The position numbers and the translations under genes are program-made. This document shows, one piece after another, positions 54,401-61,575 of a stretch of 64,000 bases of DNA; position 1 is the first letter of the stretch; each line of letters opens with the position of its first letter. The notes beneath the pieces were generated by a model. That model did not search any database. It saw only the letters and a program-made list of their open reading frames with translations, and was not told the origin of the DNA. Origin of the DNA: Symbiodinium natans (lineage: Eukaryota; Sar; Dinophyceae; Suessiales; Symbiodiniaceae); the NCBI GenBank assembly GCA_905221605.1, contig CAJNDS010002539.1:1-64000 (forward strand), in the 5' to 3' direction.

Positions 54401-56941
54401 CATAAGGCGGGAACATCCCAATGGGCAGGGTCTACACCGGCATGATTTTATGGGTGTTCGGACTGTTGGACTCCCAGACAGTTGCGGAAGTGAACCCCGA
54501 GGCGTCATCACTTTCAAAATGTTCCAGGACAAGATCAACTCAGTGGAAGTACGTGCCTATGGCTGTCACACGGGGCTCCAAACCCCTTCTAACCCCATGA
54601 ACCTCCTGCCAAAACTAAAGCACGTGACTCCAGCTAAAGCCCACCCGATACCTCCCTAAACCCTGTCCCCCATGCGCCTTACACACTGCTCAGGGCCTGA
54701 ACTGAGATCAGGGAGGGGTTGAATAATGCCAGGCACGTTCCCTAGCCTACTGTTTGCTTAAGAACCCCCCCAAAAAATATCAGCGCTCCTCCTTAGACGT
54801 GTAACAGATCGGGAATATGATCTTTCATCTTGGGGGGCTCTTAAGCACATAGTAGTTCTTAGAACTCCCAGTTCGGAAGCCGGTGGTGGCTCACTTAGAT
54901 CTTAGGGTTTAGGGTTTAGGGTTTAGGGTTTAGGGTTTAGGGTGGCAGTCATCAAGTCCGGATTCAAAAGGGTTTAGGGTTTAGGATCTTGCAGATTTGG
55001 GGTTTCGCGCTCAGGCGAATACTTCCAGACGCTGGGGCTCGACGTTTGGGATGCCTGGTCCTTCTTCAAGAGCCCTGCCAGCAATGAAGAGATGCCCCTA
55101 AACCCTAAACCCTAAACCCTAAACCCTAAACCCTAAACCCTAAACCCTAAACCCTAAACCCTAAAACTTGGTGCTTGGCAACCTGGACCCAAAACCCCTT
55201 GACGGCACATCAGACGTTCAACCTCCAGTGCTGATCTGGAGGCCCAGGACTGTGCCACGCACGCTTGGAGGTTTAGGCTTTAGTGTTTAGGGTTAGAAAG
55301 GGCTGCTGGGGAATAAGGGCGAGGCGGGCAGTGGTGAGCAGTCGCAAACCCCGGCTGTAGCAGGGTTTGCCCCCGGAAGAAGCTTATGTTTGTGAGGTTC
55401 TGGTGACTTCTTGTCTTCAGAACAGTCCCTAACCAGCTAAGCCCTGTTTCGGGTGCAAACTAGAATCGTTTTAAATCTTCATCTTCAGTCCACAATCATA
55501 TCCCTAAACCCTAAACCCTAAACCCTAAACCCTAAACCCTAAACCCTAAACGTGCTTTGATGCTGGCAGCTTGCATCCAGGTTGTTGGACAAAGATGCGG
55601 GTGGCGCCGTGGAGATCGAAGAGTCACCCGGCACGATTGAGGTTTGTTGGGCCCTGAAACCTAACCGAAATCCTAAAGCCTAATGCCCTACCCTAAGCCC
55701 TATATAAACCCTAAACCCTAGCGCCACTTGAGGCGGCGCCTCGATGTAGGACGCGGGCAGGTCCATGAAAGCAGTGGCGCACTTGGGGGGAAGGTGGGGG
55801 CCAATCTGCAGCCAGGTCATCCGAACCCAAGCTGCGGCTTAGGCGTGTTACAGCAACGCTGTGGAACCTAGAGGCTGATGAGCGGCACACTCCAAAATGC
55901 TCTAATTAATTAATTAATTTGTTAGTTTTTCTTGATTGTGGGACCCTTGCAGGCTACCATATCATCATTCTGACCACTCGATTACGCTGTTTTGGGAAAC
56001 CCCTGCCTAAACCCTAAACCCTAAACCCTAAACGGCATAAATTGGGGAGCTGAGGTTCCTTATGGGCTGCTTGCGGCTACGTGGGCAGGCCACAGCAATG
56101 GATGTCGGAAAGATGCCTTGCAGAAATGTGCAGAAGGGTTCAGGGTTTAGGGTTTTGGGATTAGGGTTTAGGGTTTTGGGGATGCAGCACTTCCGTTCCA
56201 GAACGGAGAAAGGTAAGTACACACGGGTAGACATACACACATGCTTTTTCAACCTTTCCGTATGCCCCGCCCACGCACTGTTCGCGTCCCTGGATCCCTA
56301 GTTGTTTTTTTTGTCCATCCCTTGCGCGTTGGGGTTCAGGGATGGAGACGGTGCTACTAACCCTGTCCTTCCTTAGGTTACTAGCGTCCCTAAGGACCCC
56401 ATACTTGGATGGTCTGATTGTCTGCAGGGGTGCTTCGAATTCTCAAGTCTTGCATGCGACTGGCACCCTGGGGCATCGTGCAGCGTTTGGTAGGACCAAT
56501 CCGGAAGGGCAAGGGCCTAAACCCTAACTAAGCCCTAAACCCTAAACCCTAAACCTCGACCCAGGATCATCAATGACCAGCAGTGGCTGATGAAGACGCA
56601 GGGCAAGTTCAATGCCCTTCGGCCCAGCTTAGGGGTTCAAGCCCATCCTTCCAACCAGAAACACACACACACACACACAGGGTTTAGGGTTTAGGGTTTC
56701 GGGTTTAGGGTTTAGGGTTTACGGATAGTCAAATTCAGAGAGAGACCCTATATCAAGATATCAAGAGGCTTTCAAGCCCAACGCCCACCCCGAAACCTTA
56801 TAGAGGCAGATCCTGTTTAGGATCGCAAAGAAAGGGTTTAGGGTTTAGGGTTTGGGCTTTGGGGTTTGGGGTTTAGGGTTTAGGGTTTAGGGCTCCAAGG
56901 CCTACATGGAAGTCGAGCTGAAGCAGATCAAGGCCGAGTAG
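38970..56941 (+). CDS. Gene B: second six-TM voltage-gated cation channel with EF-hands
   Basis: A paralogue of gene A on the same strand. Assigned exons: 38970-39002 and 39172-39203 (S1), 40773-40810 and 41502-41571 (S2), 42443-42485 (S3), 43311-43393 and 44252-44310 (S4), 45001-45075 (S5), 48290-48384 and 50568-50626 (pore), 52045-52104 (S6), 53844-53930, 54174-54225, 54502-54552, 55015-55069, 55581-55622, 56055-56111 (EF region), 56565-56613 and 56900-56941 (C-terminal helix, TAG). Phases match at every assigned junction. Unresolved: the S1-S2 linker, the second half of S3, and four residues at the end of S6. Introns reach 3.2 kb. EF-hand 1 is degenerate, EF-hand 2 is good. N-terminal exons probably lie at 28.7-37.7 kb. 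Confidence 0.78.
39172..39203 (+). CDS. Gene B exon, S1 second half
   Basis: VIVNSIFIGF plus two bases; NSIFIG is a signature of S1 in dinoflagellate channels. CCCAG|G acceptor, GC donor. The next linker exon is not fixed; 39313-39335 (RIHIEYM) is a candidate. Confidence 0.75.
39999..40109. mobile_element. Foldback F3 element
   Basis: TTGGGACGTTCCCCCTTATA...GGGGGGAAACATCCCAA around C15. Confidence 0.85.
40773..40810 (+). CDS. Gene B exon, S2 first half
   Basis: VPIAVIQYIFTF plus two bases; GC donor gives LFLMELILRW with the next exon. GGAG|G acceptor. Confidence 0.75.
41502..41571 (+). CDS. Gene B exon, S2 end and S2-S3 loop
   Basis: FLMELILRWAAAGFKRFLCG then EDT. MELxLR is the conserved acidic/basic core of S2. 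CCAAG|G acceptor after a CCCTAAA array, GT donor. Confidence 0.85.
42169..42254. mobile_element. Foldback F2 element, 3' arm shortened
   Basis: CTTGGAGGTTCGTGGGTAG...CTTGAGCCTCCAGG. Confidence 0.65.
42380..42418. repeat. Poly-G tract, 39 bases
   Basis: Directly abuts a CCCTAAA array in the gene B intron before S3. Confidence 0.9.
42443..42485 (+). CDS. Gene B exon, S3 first half
   Basis: MVKDWLWGWLDLML with the conserved W-x-x-D. The acceptor AG is part of a CCCTAAG repeat unit. GT donor, phase 1. The second half of S3 is unresolved; an in-frame hydrophobic stretch LALAIVSFTTCAF lies at about 43250-43290. Confidence 0.75.
43311..43393 (+). CDS. Gene B exon, S4 first half
   Basis: TSGDGGGLSSLTSLKVLRIV then RITRIVK: K/R at every third residue. 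GCAG|G acceptor, GC donor. Confidence 0.85.
43586..43684. mobile_element. Foldback F7 element
   Basis: CTTAGTTGTAGAGTAGGTAA...CCTAGGTACTGGACAACTAG. Close to the copy at 7848. Confidence 0.75.
44091..44235. mobile_element. Foldback F2 element split by telomere repeats
   Basis: CTTGGAGGTTCATGGATAC...ATGCCCATGAACCTCC with CCCTAAA units inside. Ends 17 bases before the gene B S4 exon. Confidence 0.75.
44252..44310 (+). CDS. Gene B exon, S4 second half and S4-S5 linker
   Basis: AARLIRIFRFVMAFRLLIA continues the basic triplet register of the previous exon. ACAG|G acceptor shortly after a foldback element; GC donor. Confidence 0.85.
45001..45075 (+). CDS. Gene B exon, S5
   Basis: IIATLKSLLWALMLLALIIY then VFAI, a clear S5 helix. 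CGAG|G acceptor soon after a CCCTAAA array; GC donor. Confidence 0.88.
45283..45526. mobile_element. F2 element containing telomere repeats and an F3 element
   Basis: Outer GTGGAGGTTGATGTGGGTA...TACCCACAAACC; inner F3 at 45397-45488 with TTGGGATGTTC...GAACATCCCAA. Confidence 0.7.
45527..45612. mobile_element. Degenerate foldback F6 element
   Basis: CCCCTTAATTAAGGAGTATACC...GGGTATATTCC arms without the outer AGATCTTCC. Confidence 0.5.
46001..46240. other. Non-repetitive GC-rich segment upstream of the array
   Basis: About 240 bases with short inverted repeats (CGCTTCCGTCGAGCGACAG region; GGTGAGGGTTAAGCCTCACC). No frame or RNA gene recognised. It may be the edge of the element that carries the GC-rich array. 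Confidence 0.3.
46259..47190. repeat. GC-rich array of GGGCCAAGGGCCCCCC-like units
   Basis: Dozens of imperfect units of about 13-17 bases built round the palindrome GGGCCC, interrupted at about 46670-46730. Long open frames of over 200 codons on both strands are a by-product of the composition. It lies in the gene B intron between S5 and pore exons. Confidence 0.9.
47200..48060. repeat. Companion direct repeats beside the GC-rich array
   Basis: About 80-base unit GTAAATAAGGGCCTCTACGG...CGAACCCCAGCTTAAACC at 47401-47468 (partial), 47471-47553, 47582-47664 and 47948-48029. A second unit, containing CCAAGAGCCACCAAAA and CAATGAAAAATG, occurs at 47210-47330 and 47769-47885. Confidence 0.85.
48143..48192. 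other. GC-rich hairpin
   Basis: GCGCGCGGCCCGGGGTGT, TTC, ACACCCGAGCGCGCGC form an imperfect stem. Its role is unknown. Confidence 0.4.
48188..48272. repeat. Telomere-type array, CCCTAAA orientation
   Basis: Twelve units directly before the gene B turret exon. Confidence 0.95.
48290..48384 (+). CDS. Gene B exon, S5 end, turret and pore-helix start
   Basis: LTQAVHTYISDPDC, then VAQLSVFGYGMQTSLMS. The split leucine joins S5 in frame across a 3.2 kb intron. ACAAG|G acceptor, GT donor. Confidence 0.8.
48629..48776. mobile_element. Foldback F6 element split by a telomere array
   Basis: CAGATCTTCCAAAACCCC...GGGGTTTTGGAAGATC with six or seven TTTAGGG units at the centre. Confidence 0.85.
48860..49065. 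mobile_element. Foldback F2 element, long
   Basis: CTTGCAGGTTCGTGGGGTAG...ACACCCATGAGCCTCCAAG; the internal AAGTAGGGTTACAAGTACCC motif is repeated. Confidence 0.7.
49825..49978. repeat. Telomere-type array, CCCTAAA orientation
   Basis: About 21 units, one of the longest arrays. Confidence 0.95.
50427..50545. repeat. CCCTAAA array passing into CCCTTAA
   Basis: Normal units, then about seven CCCTTAA units, just before the gene B pore exon. Confidence 0.95.
50568..50626 (+). CDS. Gene B exon, pore and selectivity filter
   Basis: LFMSIAGGVSWEQVVWPLR, matching gene A residue for residue at the SI-x-GG-x-SW core. CTAG|G acceptor, GT donor. Confidence 0.88.
50646..50762. repeat. TTTAGGG array ending in TTTCGGG
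   Basis: Starts 20 bases after the gene B pore exon; the last units are TTTCGGG. Confidence 0.95.
51415..51650. repeat. Telomere-type arrays, CCCTAAA orientation
   Basis: Two arrays, 51415-51500 and 51530-51650, with CCCGAAA variants. Confidence 0.95.
52045..52104 (+). CDS. Gene B exon, S6
   Basis: AMSEAWIWVFLFYISFTYFA, aromatic-rich S6. CAAG|G acceptor, GT donor, phase 0. The expected VLN[IV] that should follow is not firmly placed. Confidence 0.85.
52205..52262. repeat. GA microsatellite
   Basis: AGAGAG tract about 100 bases after the gene B S6 exon. Confidence 0.9.
52494..52508 (+). CDS. Possible microexon for the S6 end (VLNI)
   Basis: GTTTTAAACATC encodes VLNI, the four residues missing between the S6 and VTAVFC exons, followed by a good donor CAG|GTAAAT. 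There is no AG acceptor in front, so this may be chance. Confidence 0.25.
53066..53142. repeat. TA microsatellite
   Basis: Two TATATA runs in the gene B intron after S6. Confidence 0.9.
53577..53833. repeat. Fourth copy of the 0.5 kb repeat, in gene B intron
   Basis: Nearly identical to 19379-19575 over about 190 bases, then internally deleted to the same terminal AACAAAGTTAGTTAGTT. It stands directly in front of the VTAVFC exon, as in gene A. Confidence 0.9.
53844..53930 (+). CDS. Gene B exon, post-S6 linker
   Basis: VTAVFCQSAIDGAQNDHASK then VHAILANKE, 29 codons in phase 0. It follows a copy of the 0.5 kb repeat, as the equivalent exon of gene A does. GC donor. Confidence 0.9.
54174..54225 (+). 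CDS. Gene B exon, EF-hand 1 entry helix
   Basis: AHLGKINTLFAKFGADD after a pyrimidine-rich TTTCTTTTCAG acceptor. GT donor, phase 1. Confidence 0.8.
54325..54421. mobile_element. Foldback F3 element
   Basis: TTGGGATGTTCCCCCTT...GGCGGGAACATCCCAA. In the gene B EF-hand 1 intron. Confidence 0.88.
54502..54552 (+). CDS. Gene B exon, EF-hand 1 exit helix
   Basis: VITFKMFQDKINSVEV with split codons at both ends. The combined loop lacks a canonical D-x-D-x-S/D-G, so EF-hand 1 is probably non-functional. Confidence 0.75.
54749..54854. mobile_element. Foldback F5 element
   Basis: TACTGTTTGCTTAAGAACCC...GGGCTCTTAAGCACATAGTA. Confidence 0.8.
55015..55069 (+). CDS. Gene B exon, helix between EF-hands
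   Basis: EYFQTLGLDVWDAWSFF plus two bases; YFxTLGLD-x-WDAW is a recognised inter-EF segment. The best phase join needs a GA donor at 55070. Confidence 0.8.
55097..55165. repeat. Telomere-type array, CCCTAAA orientation
   Basis: Ten units; unusually this array lies just after an exon (55015-55069). Confidence 0.95.
55581..55622 (+). CDS. Gene B exon, EF-hand 2 loop
   Basis: LLDKDAGGAVEIE and a split E: DKDAGGAVEIEE has D1, D3, G5, G6 and E12. CCAG|G acceptor, GT donor. Confidence 0.85.
56055..56111 (+). CDS. Gene B exon, EF-hand 2 exit helix
   Basis: FLMGCLRLRGQATAMDVG; FLxGCLRLRG is a family signature. TGAG|G acceptor; the join to the next exon needs a GA donor. Confidence 0.85.
56565..56613 (+). 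CDS. Gene B exon, C-terminal helix
   Basis: IINDQQWLMKTQGKFN, the expected C-terminal segment. CCAG|G acceptor, GC donor, phase 0 out. Confidence 0.75.
56900..56941 (+). CDS. Gene B terminal exon with stop
   Basis: AYMEVELKQIKAE then TAG. CAAG|G acceptor preceded, unusually, by TTTAGGG rather than CCCTAAA repeats. Confidence 0.8.
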   Translation, partial: AYMEVELKQIKAE

Positions 56942-57042
56942 GGGCCAGGATTCGGTGATCTCAATTTCCTAGTGGAGCCGGAGAGGGTTTAGGGTTTAGG
57001 GTTTAGGGTTTAGGGTTTCATGCAGGACCAACCCGAAGCCTG

Positions 57043-57318
57043 GGTAGCCCAGGCATACCCTTTTGCCCCCCTGTTTGGTGGGGTTCTAGGTTCCCTTACA
57101 AAGTGTTGTAGCCAATTCGGATGTTTAGGATTTAGGGTTTGGGGTTTAGGGTTATAGGGTTCAGGGTTTTAAACAAGTTCCCCCTTATGCGCGCAGTCCT
57201 TAGTAGGGATTATAGTACAGAACCCCTCATCCCTTTTCAGGACTGTTCGTATAAGGGAGAACATCCCAAGTAACCAACCCCAAGATTGGTACCCTATTAT
57301 CATGTGGCTATCTCAGCT
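57043..57318. mobile_element. F4 element containing telomere repeats and an F3 element
   Basis: Outer GTAGCCCAGGCATACCC...GGTACCCTATTATCATGTGGCTA; inner F3 at about 57175-57270 ending GAGAACATCCCAA. Confidence 0.7.
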
Positions 57319-57694
57319 CTCTGAGCCCGAAAAAGCTTCAGTGCGAAGCTTCAGTGCGTCGCAAGTTCAAGCCTAACAACAGAGCACCCAAAACTCGAAG
57401 AATCATTCAGCATACCCCAAACCCGTACCCCCTTTACCTATAAAGGAGAATTTAAGGAAGCATTTTTCCACACCCCTGAATTTCGTTTAAGGGGTCTGCC
57501 CAAGGGGTATGTATGTTGAATTCCACCCTGCACACCAACAACTGCGCAGCGAATCTTTGTGGGGGCGAAAAGGTAGGGTTCTTAAGGAGTTAATGCAGCA
57601 AACTGCAGTGCCAATTATTCTGAAGAGCTTCCTTTTTAGACCCTAAACCCTAAACCGGTTCTCACGGACGTGTGCTTCCCTTTCCCAGCCGCAG

Positions 57695-57787
57695 GATCAC
57701 TTGACGATTCTTACTGGCATCAACTGCAGCTCTGATGATCACATCGGTTGGATCTTTGAGTCCCACAACCTCGGCGTCTGTGGCAGC
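57695..57787 (+). CDS. Candidate exon of a downstream gene
   Basis: 31 codons, DHLTILTGINCSSDDHIGWI then FESHNLGVCGS, between CCGCAG|G and a GT donor that is the first GTTTAGG of a telomere array. Not a recognised channel segment; function unknown. Confidence 0.4.
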
Positions 57788-57793
57788 GTTTAG

Positions 57794-57972
57794 GCTTTAG
57801 GGTTTAGGGTTTAGGGTTTAGGGTTTTTGGTTTAGGGTTTAGGGTTTAGGGTTTAGGGTTTAGGGTTTAGGGTTTAGGGTTTAGGGTTCAGGGTTCAGGG
57901 TTCAGGGTTCAGGGTTCAGGGTTCAGGGTTCAGGGTTCAGGGTTCAGGGTTCAGGGTTCAGGGTTCAGGGTT
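57794..57972. repeat. TTTAGGG array passing into a TTCAGGG block
   Basis: Normal units to about 57888, then about 12 uninterrupted TTCAGGG units. Confidence 0.97.
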
Positions 57973-58428
57973 TCGTTTAGGTTGTTTCTTCTGTGTTTTA
58001 CGCTGCTGCGTCTAGCATGGGCATGTGAACATTCGAAGGGGTGGCTTGCTGCATCGCCAACGTTAAAATGGTCACCTTGTGCCACCTAGGCTCATCAGAG
58101 CAAGGTTCCCTAATACCCCCCACTACTCCCTATCAGGGTTTAGGGTTTAGGATTTAGGGTTTAGGGCTCCCTTACTCCCTAAGCTTCCCTAAATTTCCAT
58201 TGGTACCTACCCCTCATGAACCCTCCCCCTCCCTCAGCGAGCCTCAAGCGGAGTTCACAGAGAAACGTCGTCCCCGCCCCCTTGCCTGCCCAAAAATCAA
58301 CCTAAACCCTAAACCCAAAAAGCCCCGAACATACCCTAAACACGAAACTCCAAAAGCCCAAAAGGGTTTCCCAACTCTGCAACGGCTCTGACACTAGAAC
58401 GCCCCAAGCGCCCAGAATGCTGTGACCC

Positions 58429-58637
58429 AGAGAGCTCAATACCCCTTAGTCAAGCAAGAAACCTTGAACATTTGGGGGGTTCCGAAAATAGGGGTACCCT
58501 TTCTGGGCTTCCTATACTGAGTAGTATAGTATTTTGGGGTATATTCGGGTCCCCCAATTATTTGGGAAATGCCCATATGGAGTCCTTAATATGACTTAAG
58601 GTCTTTTCCTTGATCAAGGAGTCTTGGGCTCTTTGGT
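58429..58637. mobile_element. Degenerate F1 element with an inserted foldback
   Basis: 5' arm CAGAGAGCTCAATACCCC, 3' arm GGAGTCTTGGGCTCTTTGG; insertion with GGGTTCCGAAAATAGGGGTA. Confidence 0.55.
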
Positions 58638-58661
58638 GACCCATTCCCCGAAATGGCCCAG

Positions 58662-58760
58662 GTCGTTTTCTGCATAATGCATTCCACTTGTTCGGCTTTG
58701 GCGCCGAAAACAATCGCCACCTAAATGAACAGGCAATCTTCAACCTTGAAAATATGGGGG
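58662..58760 (+). CDS. Candidate exon of a downstream gene
   Basis: CCCAG|G then RFLHNAFHLFGFGAENNRHL and NEQAIFNLENMGD. The frame stays open to about 58915, so the 3' edge is uncertain. Function unknown. Confidence 0.35.
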
Positions 58761-58970
58761 ACTGTGGAGCTCTGCAGCAACGCAAGGAGAGCAAGAATTG
58801 GATACTGCTTCTGACGCTTCATGCGCGTAGAAATGCACGGAGAGCGTCAAGTTCACAGAAGATGTTCGTGCGCCTTGCAACGCACTCACTCACTCACCAT
58901 GGGTCTCAACCCTAAACCCTAAACCCTAAACCCTAAACCCTAAACCCTAAACCGTAAGCTGTCCTACCAG

Positions 58971-59041
58971 GAACTGCGACGTGTATCCCAGATCCCCACA
59001 TCAGCAGCTAAGAGTCCTCAAGCACGTTGCCATGTTACACG
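58971..59041 (+). CDS. Candidate exon of a downstream gene
   Basis: ACCAG|G then NCDVYPRSPHQQLRVLKHVA and MLHD; follows a CCCTAAA array. Function unknown. Confidence 0.35.
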
Positions 59042-59452
59042 ACTCCAGGACTAGGAGCATCTGCAGGAATACTTTTCAGAGGGTTTTTCTAAGGGCCCTC
59101 CTAGATTAAATGCTTGACACTGGCTTGTAGTTGAAGGCATGTGCCTTGGTTTAGGGTTTAGGGTTTCGGGTTTAGGGTTGGGACATGTAGGCTCTATGTT
59201 CTGCTGAATGCGACGCGCCTCCTGCAGAGATGGGAGGCAGAGCTCAAGTAGCGCAGAACATGTGTGACACTTGTTCTAAACTTGGGGGCCTTGAAGAGAT
59301 CCGAGAAAAAGGGGTAGCTAAGTTTAGGGTTTAGGGCCCGGGTTTAGGGTTTAGGGTTTAGGGTATCACAAGAAGGTACCAAAAATGGGGACCCTTGCTT
59401 AGAACAAGCCCCAAGCGGAGATGCTGGGATGCAGGGGACGGGACCATACCAA

Positions 59453-59602
59453 CCCCTAAACCCTAAACCCTAAACCCTAAACCCTAAACCCTAAACCCTA
59501 AACCCTAAACCCTAAACCCTAAACCCTAAACCCTAAACCCTACACTTTAAACCCTAAACCCTAAACCCTAAACTCTACCCCTAACCCAAACCCTAAACTG
59601 GG
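59453..59602. repeat. Telomere-type array, CCCTAAA orientation
   Basis: About 20 units. Confidence 0.95.
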
Positions 59603-60507
59603 TTCTTGCTAAGGGATGTATATGAAGCTACCCTGACAAGTGTGCTAAGTAAGTGTACTACACTGTTTATTTGGATGAACCATATCTAGGTAAACCCCTT
59701 TGGGACATTTGACATGTTCCCTTCTTGGGTGTAGGAGGACTAAACCCTAAACCCTAAACCTGAAACCCTAAACCCTAAACCCTAAACCCTAAACCCGGGG
59801 GGGTTTAAGGGTCATTCTGGAAGAGGAAGAGCTACAGGCAGGCAGGGCACTGGAAGCGTCTGCACTAGCGCTTGCAGCTTTGTCCTGTGTGTGTGGGTTT
59901 TGGGTTTAGGGTTTAGGGTTTAGGGTTTAGGGTTTAGAGTTCCGAAGCTGGCTAGGGTTTGGGGGTAATTAGTGTTTAGGGTTGCTCCGGCTCAGCAGTC
60001 CTAAACCCTAAACCCTAAATTCAGAGCGGTTTACTAGCAAGGGGTTCGCTGTAGTGAGTCGAAGGTACATGTTCAGGCTGAACGTCTTGCTCTAAACGGT
60101 TGCACTATACAGATGCCTCTGCAGCCTTGCGACTTGTAGAACCCTCTAAACCTTGGTGCCTCAAACCTGGATAAAAGCTTCCACGGGTTTAGGACTTAGG
60201 GACAAAGAGTTTAGGGTTTTGGGGGGTGCAGGGTTTAGGCTTCAGTTCTCAGCTTTCTTCGCCTCTTACGCCTAAACCCTAAACCCTAAACCCTAAACCC
60301 TATCCAGTTGCGAGAAGTTGCCGGGCCATTTGGGGGCCGCCTATTAAAACAGTGAGATATAGCGGCAGACCACCAAGACCACGCCAAAGGACGCCAACCT
60401 GCACCCGAAGCCCGAAACCCTGAACCCTAAACCCCCGGAAGCACCAGCATCGTTGGCCCATGAGGGCCGCAGGAGATACAGAGTTGAGCCGCGCAGTGGC
60501 ATGACGC

Positions 60508-60554
60508 ATACATACATATGTAACACAATATAAGAACAATAATAGATACATATA

Positions 60555-60590
<36 letters not shown>

Positions 60591-60592
60591 TT
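60508..60592. repeat. TA and GTAT microsatellite
   Basis: TATATA followed by about six GTAT units. Confidence 0.9.
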
Positions 60593-61267
60593 TGCACAGC
60601 TCATTTTCAGAACAATGATGAGGATCTTGGCGCTGAAGCCCGAATGCGCTCAACCCTGAACCCATGACCGCCGCGAGTGTGAGAGCGCCAGGCAATGCTT
60701 GCAGGGTTTGACCCTAAACCCTAAACCCCTAAACCTTAAGCCCTAACCCTACACCCTAAACCCTAAACCTTAATGGCGCAGCTCACGAGAGCCTGGGGGC
60801 TCCCATGTTCCGCTATGTGGCATGTTTCTGAAAGCTGCGACCAGGTAAAGAGTCAAAACCGGTCCCATGTTCCACCGGTGGCATCGAGGTCTGGAACTGG
60901 AGCATCCAAGACGTGCAGCTTAAGATCTTTGCCTGTCTGTGATTCCAGGTTTGCAATTATGCTAGAGTATAGTTTATTTGATCTATGGCATACATACACA
61001 CACACAAATCTATGTGTATATATATATATATATGTATTCTACATAGACGCATACCATGTAGACTAACTACTTTGCACATTAGGCGCCTTTATGAATACAA
61101 TAAGTTATATAATAGTGCTGAGAACAACAACAAGGTGAACAAACATAGTACTATAGTAAAAAAAGGTTCAATAATAACAACAGCCACAATGTGCAAGCCT
61201 TCGTAAACTAGAACCTGTGTCAGTTTTACTTTCAAACAAGCATATGTATATGCACATGTACAGGCAC

Positions 61268-61363
61268 TCATGTGGGTGGTTGTCAAAATCATGGTCCCTT
61301 TTGGGATCCCTATTATAATACGGCACCTCAAAAAAAGGATCAATCTTGACAACCACCCATGTA
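61268..61363. mobile_element. Foldback element, separate family
   Basis: CATGTGGGTGGTTGTCAAAAT...ATCTTGACAACCACCCATG: 19-base terminal inverted repeat seen only once here. Confidence 0.75.
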
Positions 61364-61509
61364 TATATATATATACATACGATTCCCCGAAGGTGCAAGA
61401 AAAGGAATGTCCACGAAGCAGGACGTCTAAAGCAGAGTTTCGGGGACTCTGGCTGGAGTCTGCTGTAATCCTTTTGGGGTTTAGGGTTAGGGTGTAACCC
61501 TTCGGCTGT

Positions 61510-61575
61510 TTAGGGTTTTTTAACGTTAAAAAACCATTTAGGGCTTAGGGTTTTTAACGTTAAAAAACCCTTCGG
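61510..61575. repeat. Paired palindromes GTTTTTTAACGTTAAAAAAC
   Basis: The palindrome TTTTTAACGTTAAAAA occurs at about 61517-61534 and 61550-61568, inside a CCTTCGGCTGTT duplication (61499 and 61569). Confidence 0.75.
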
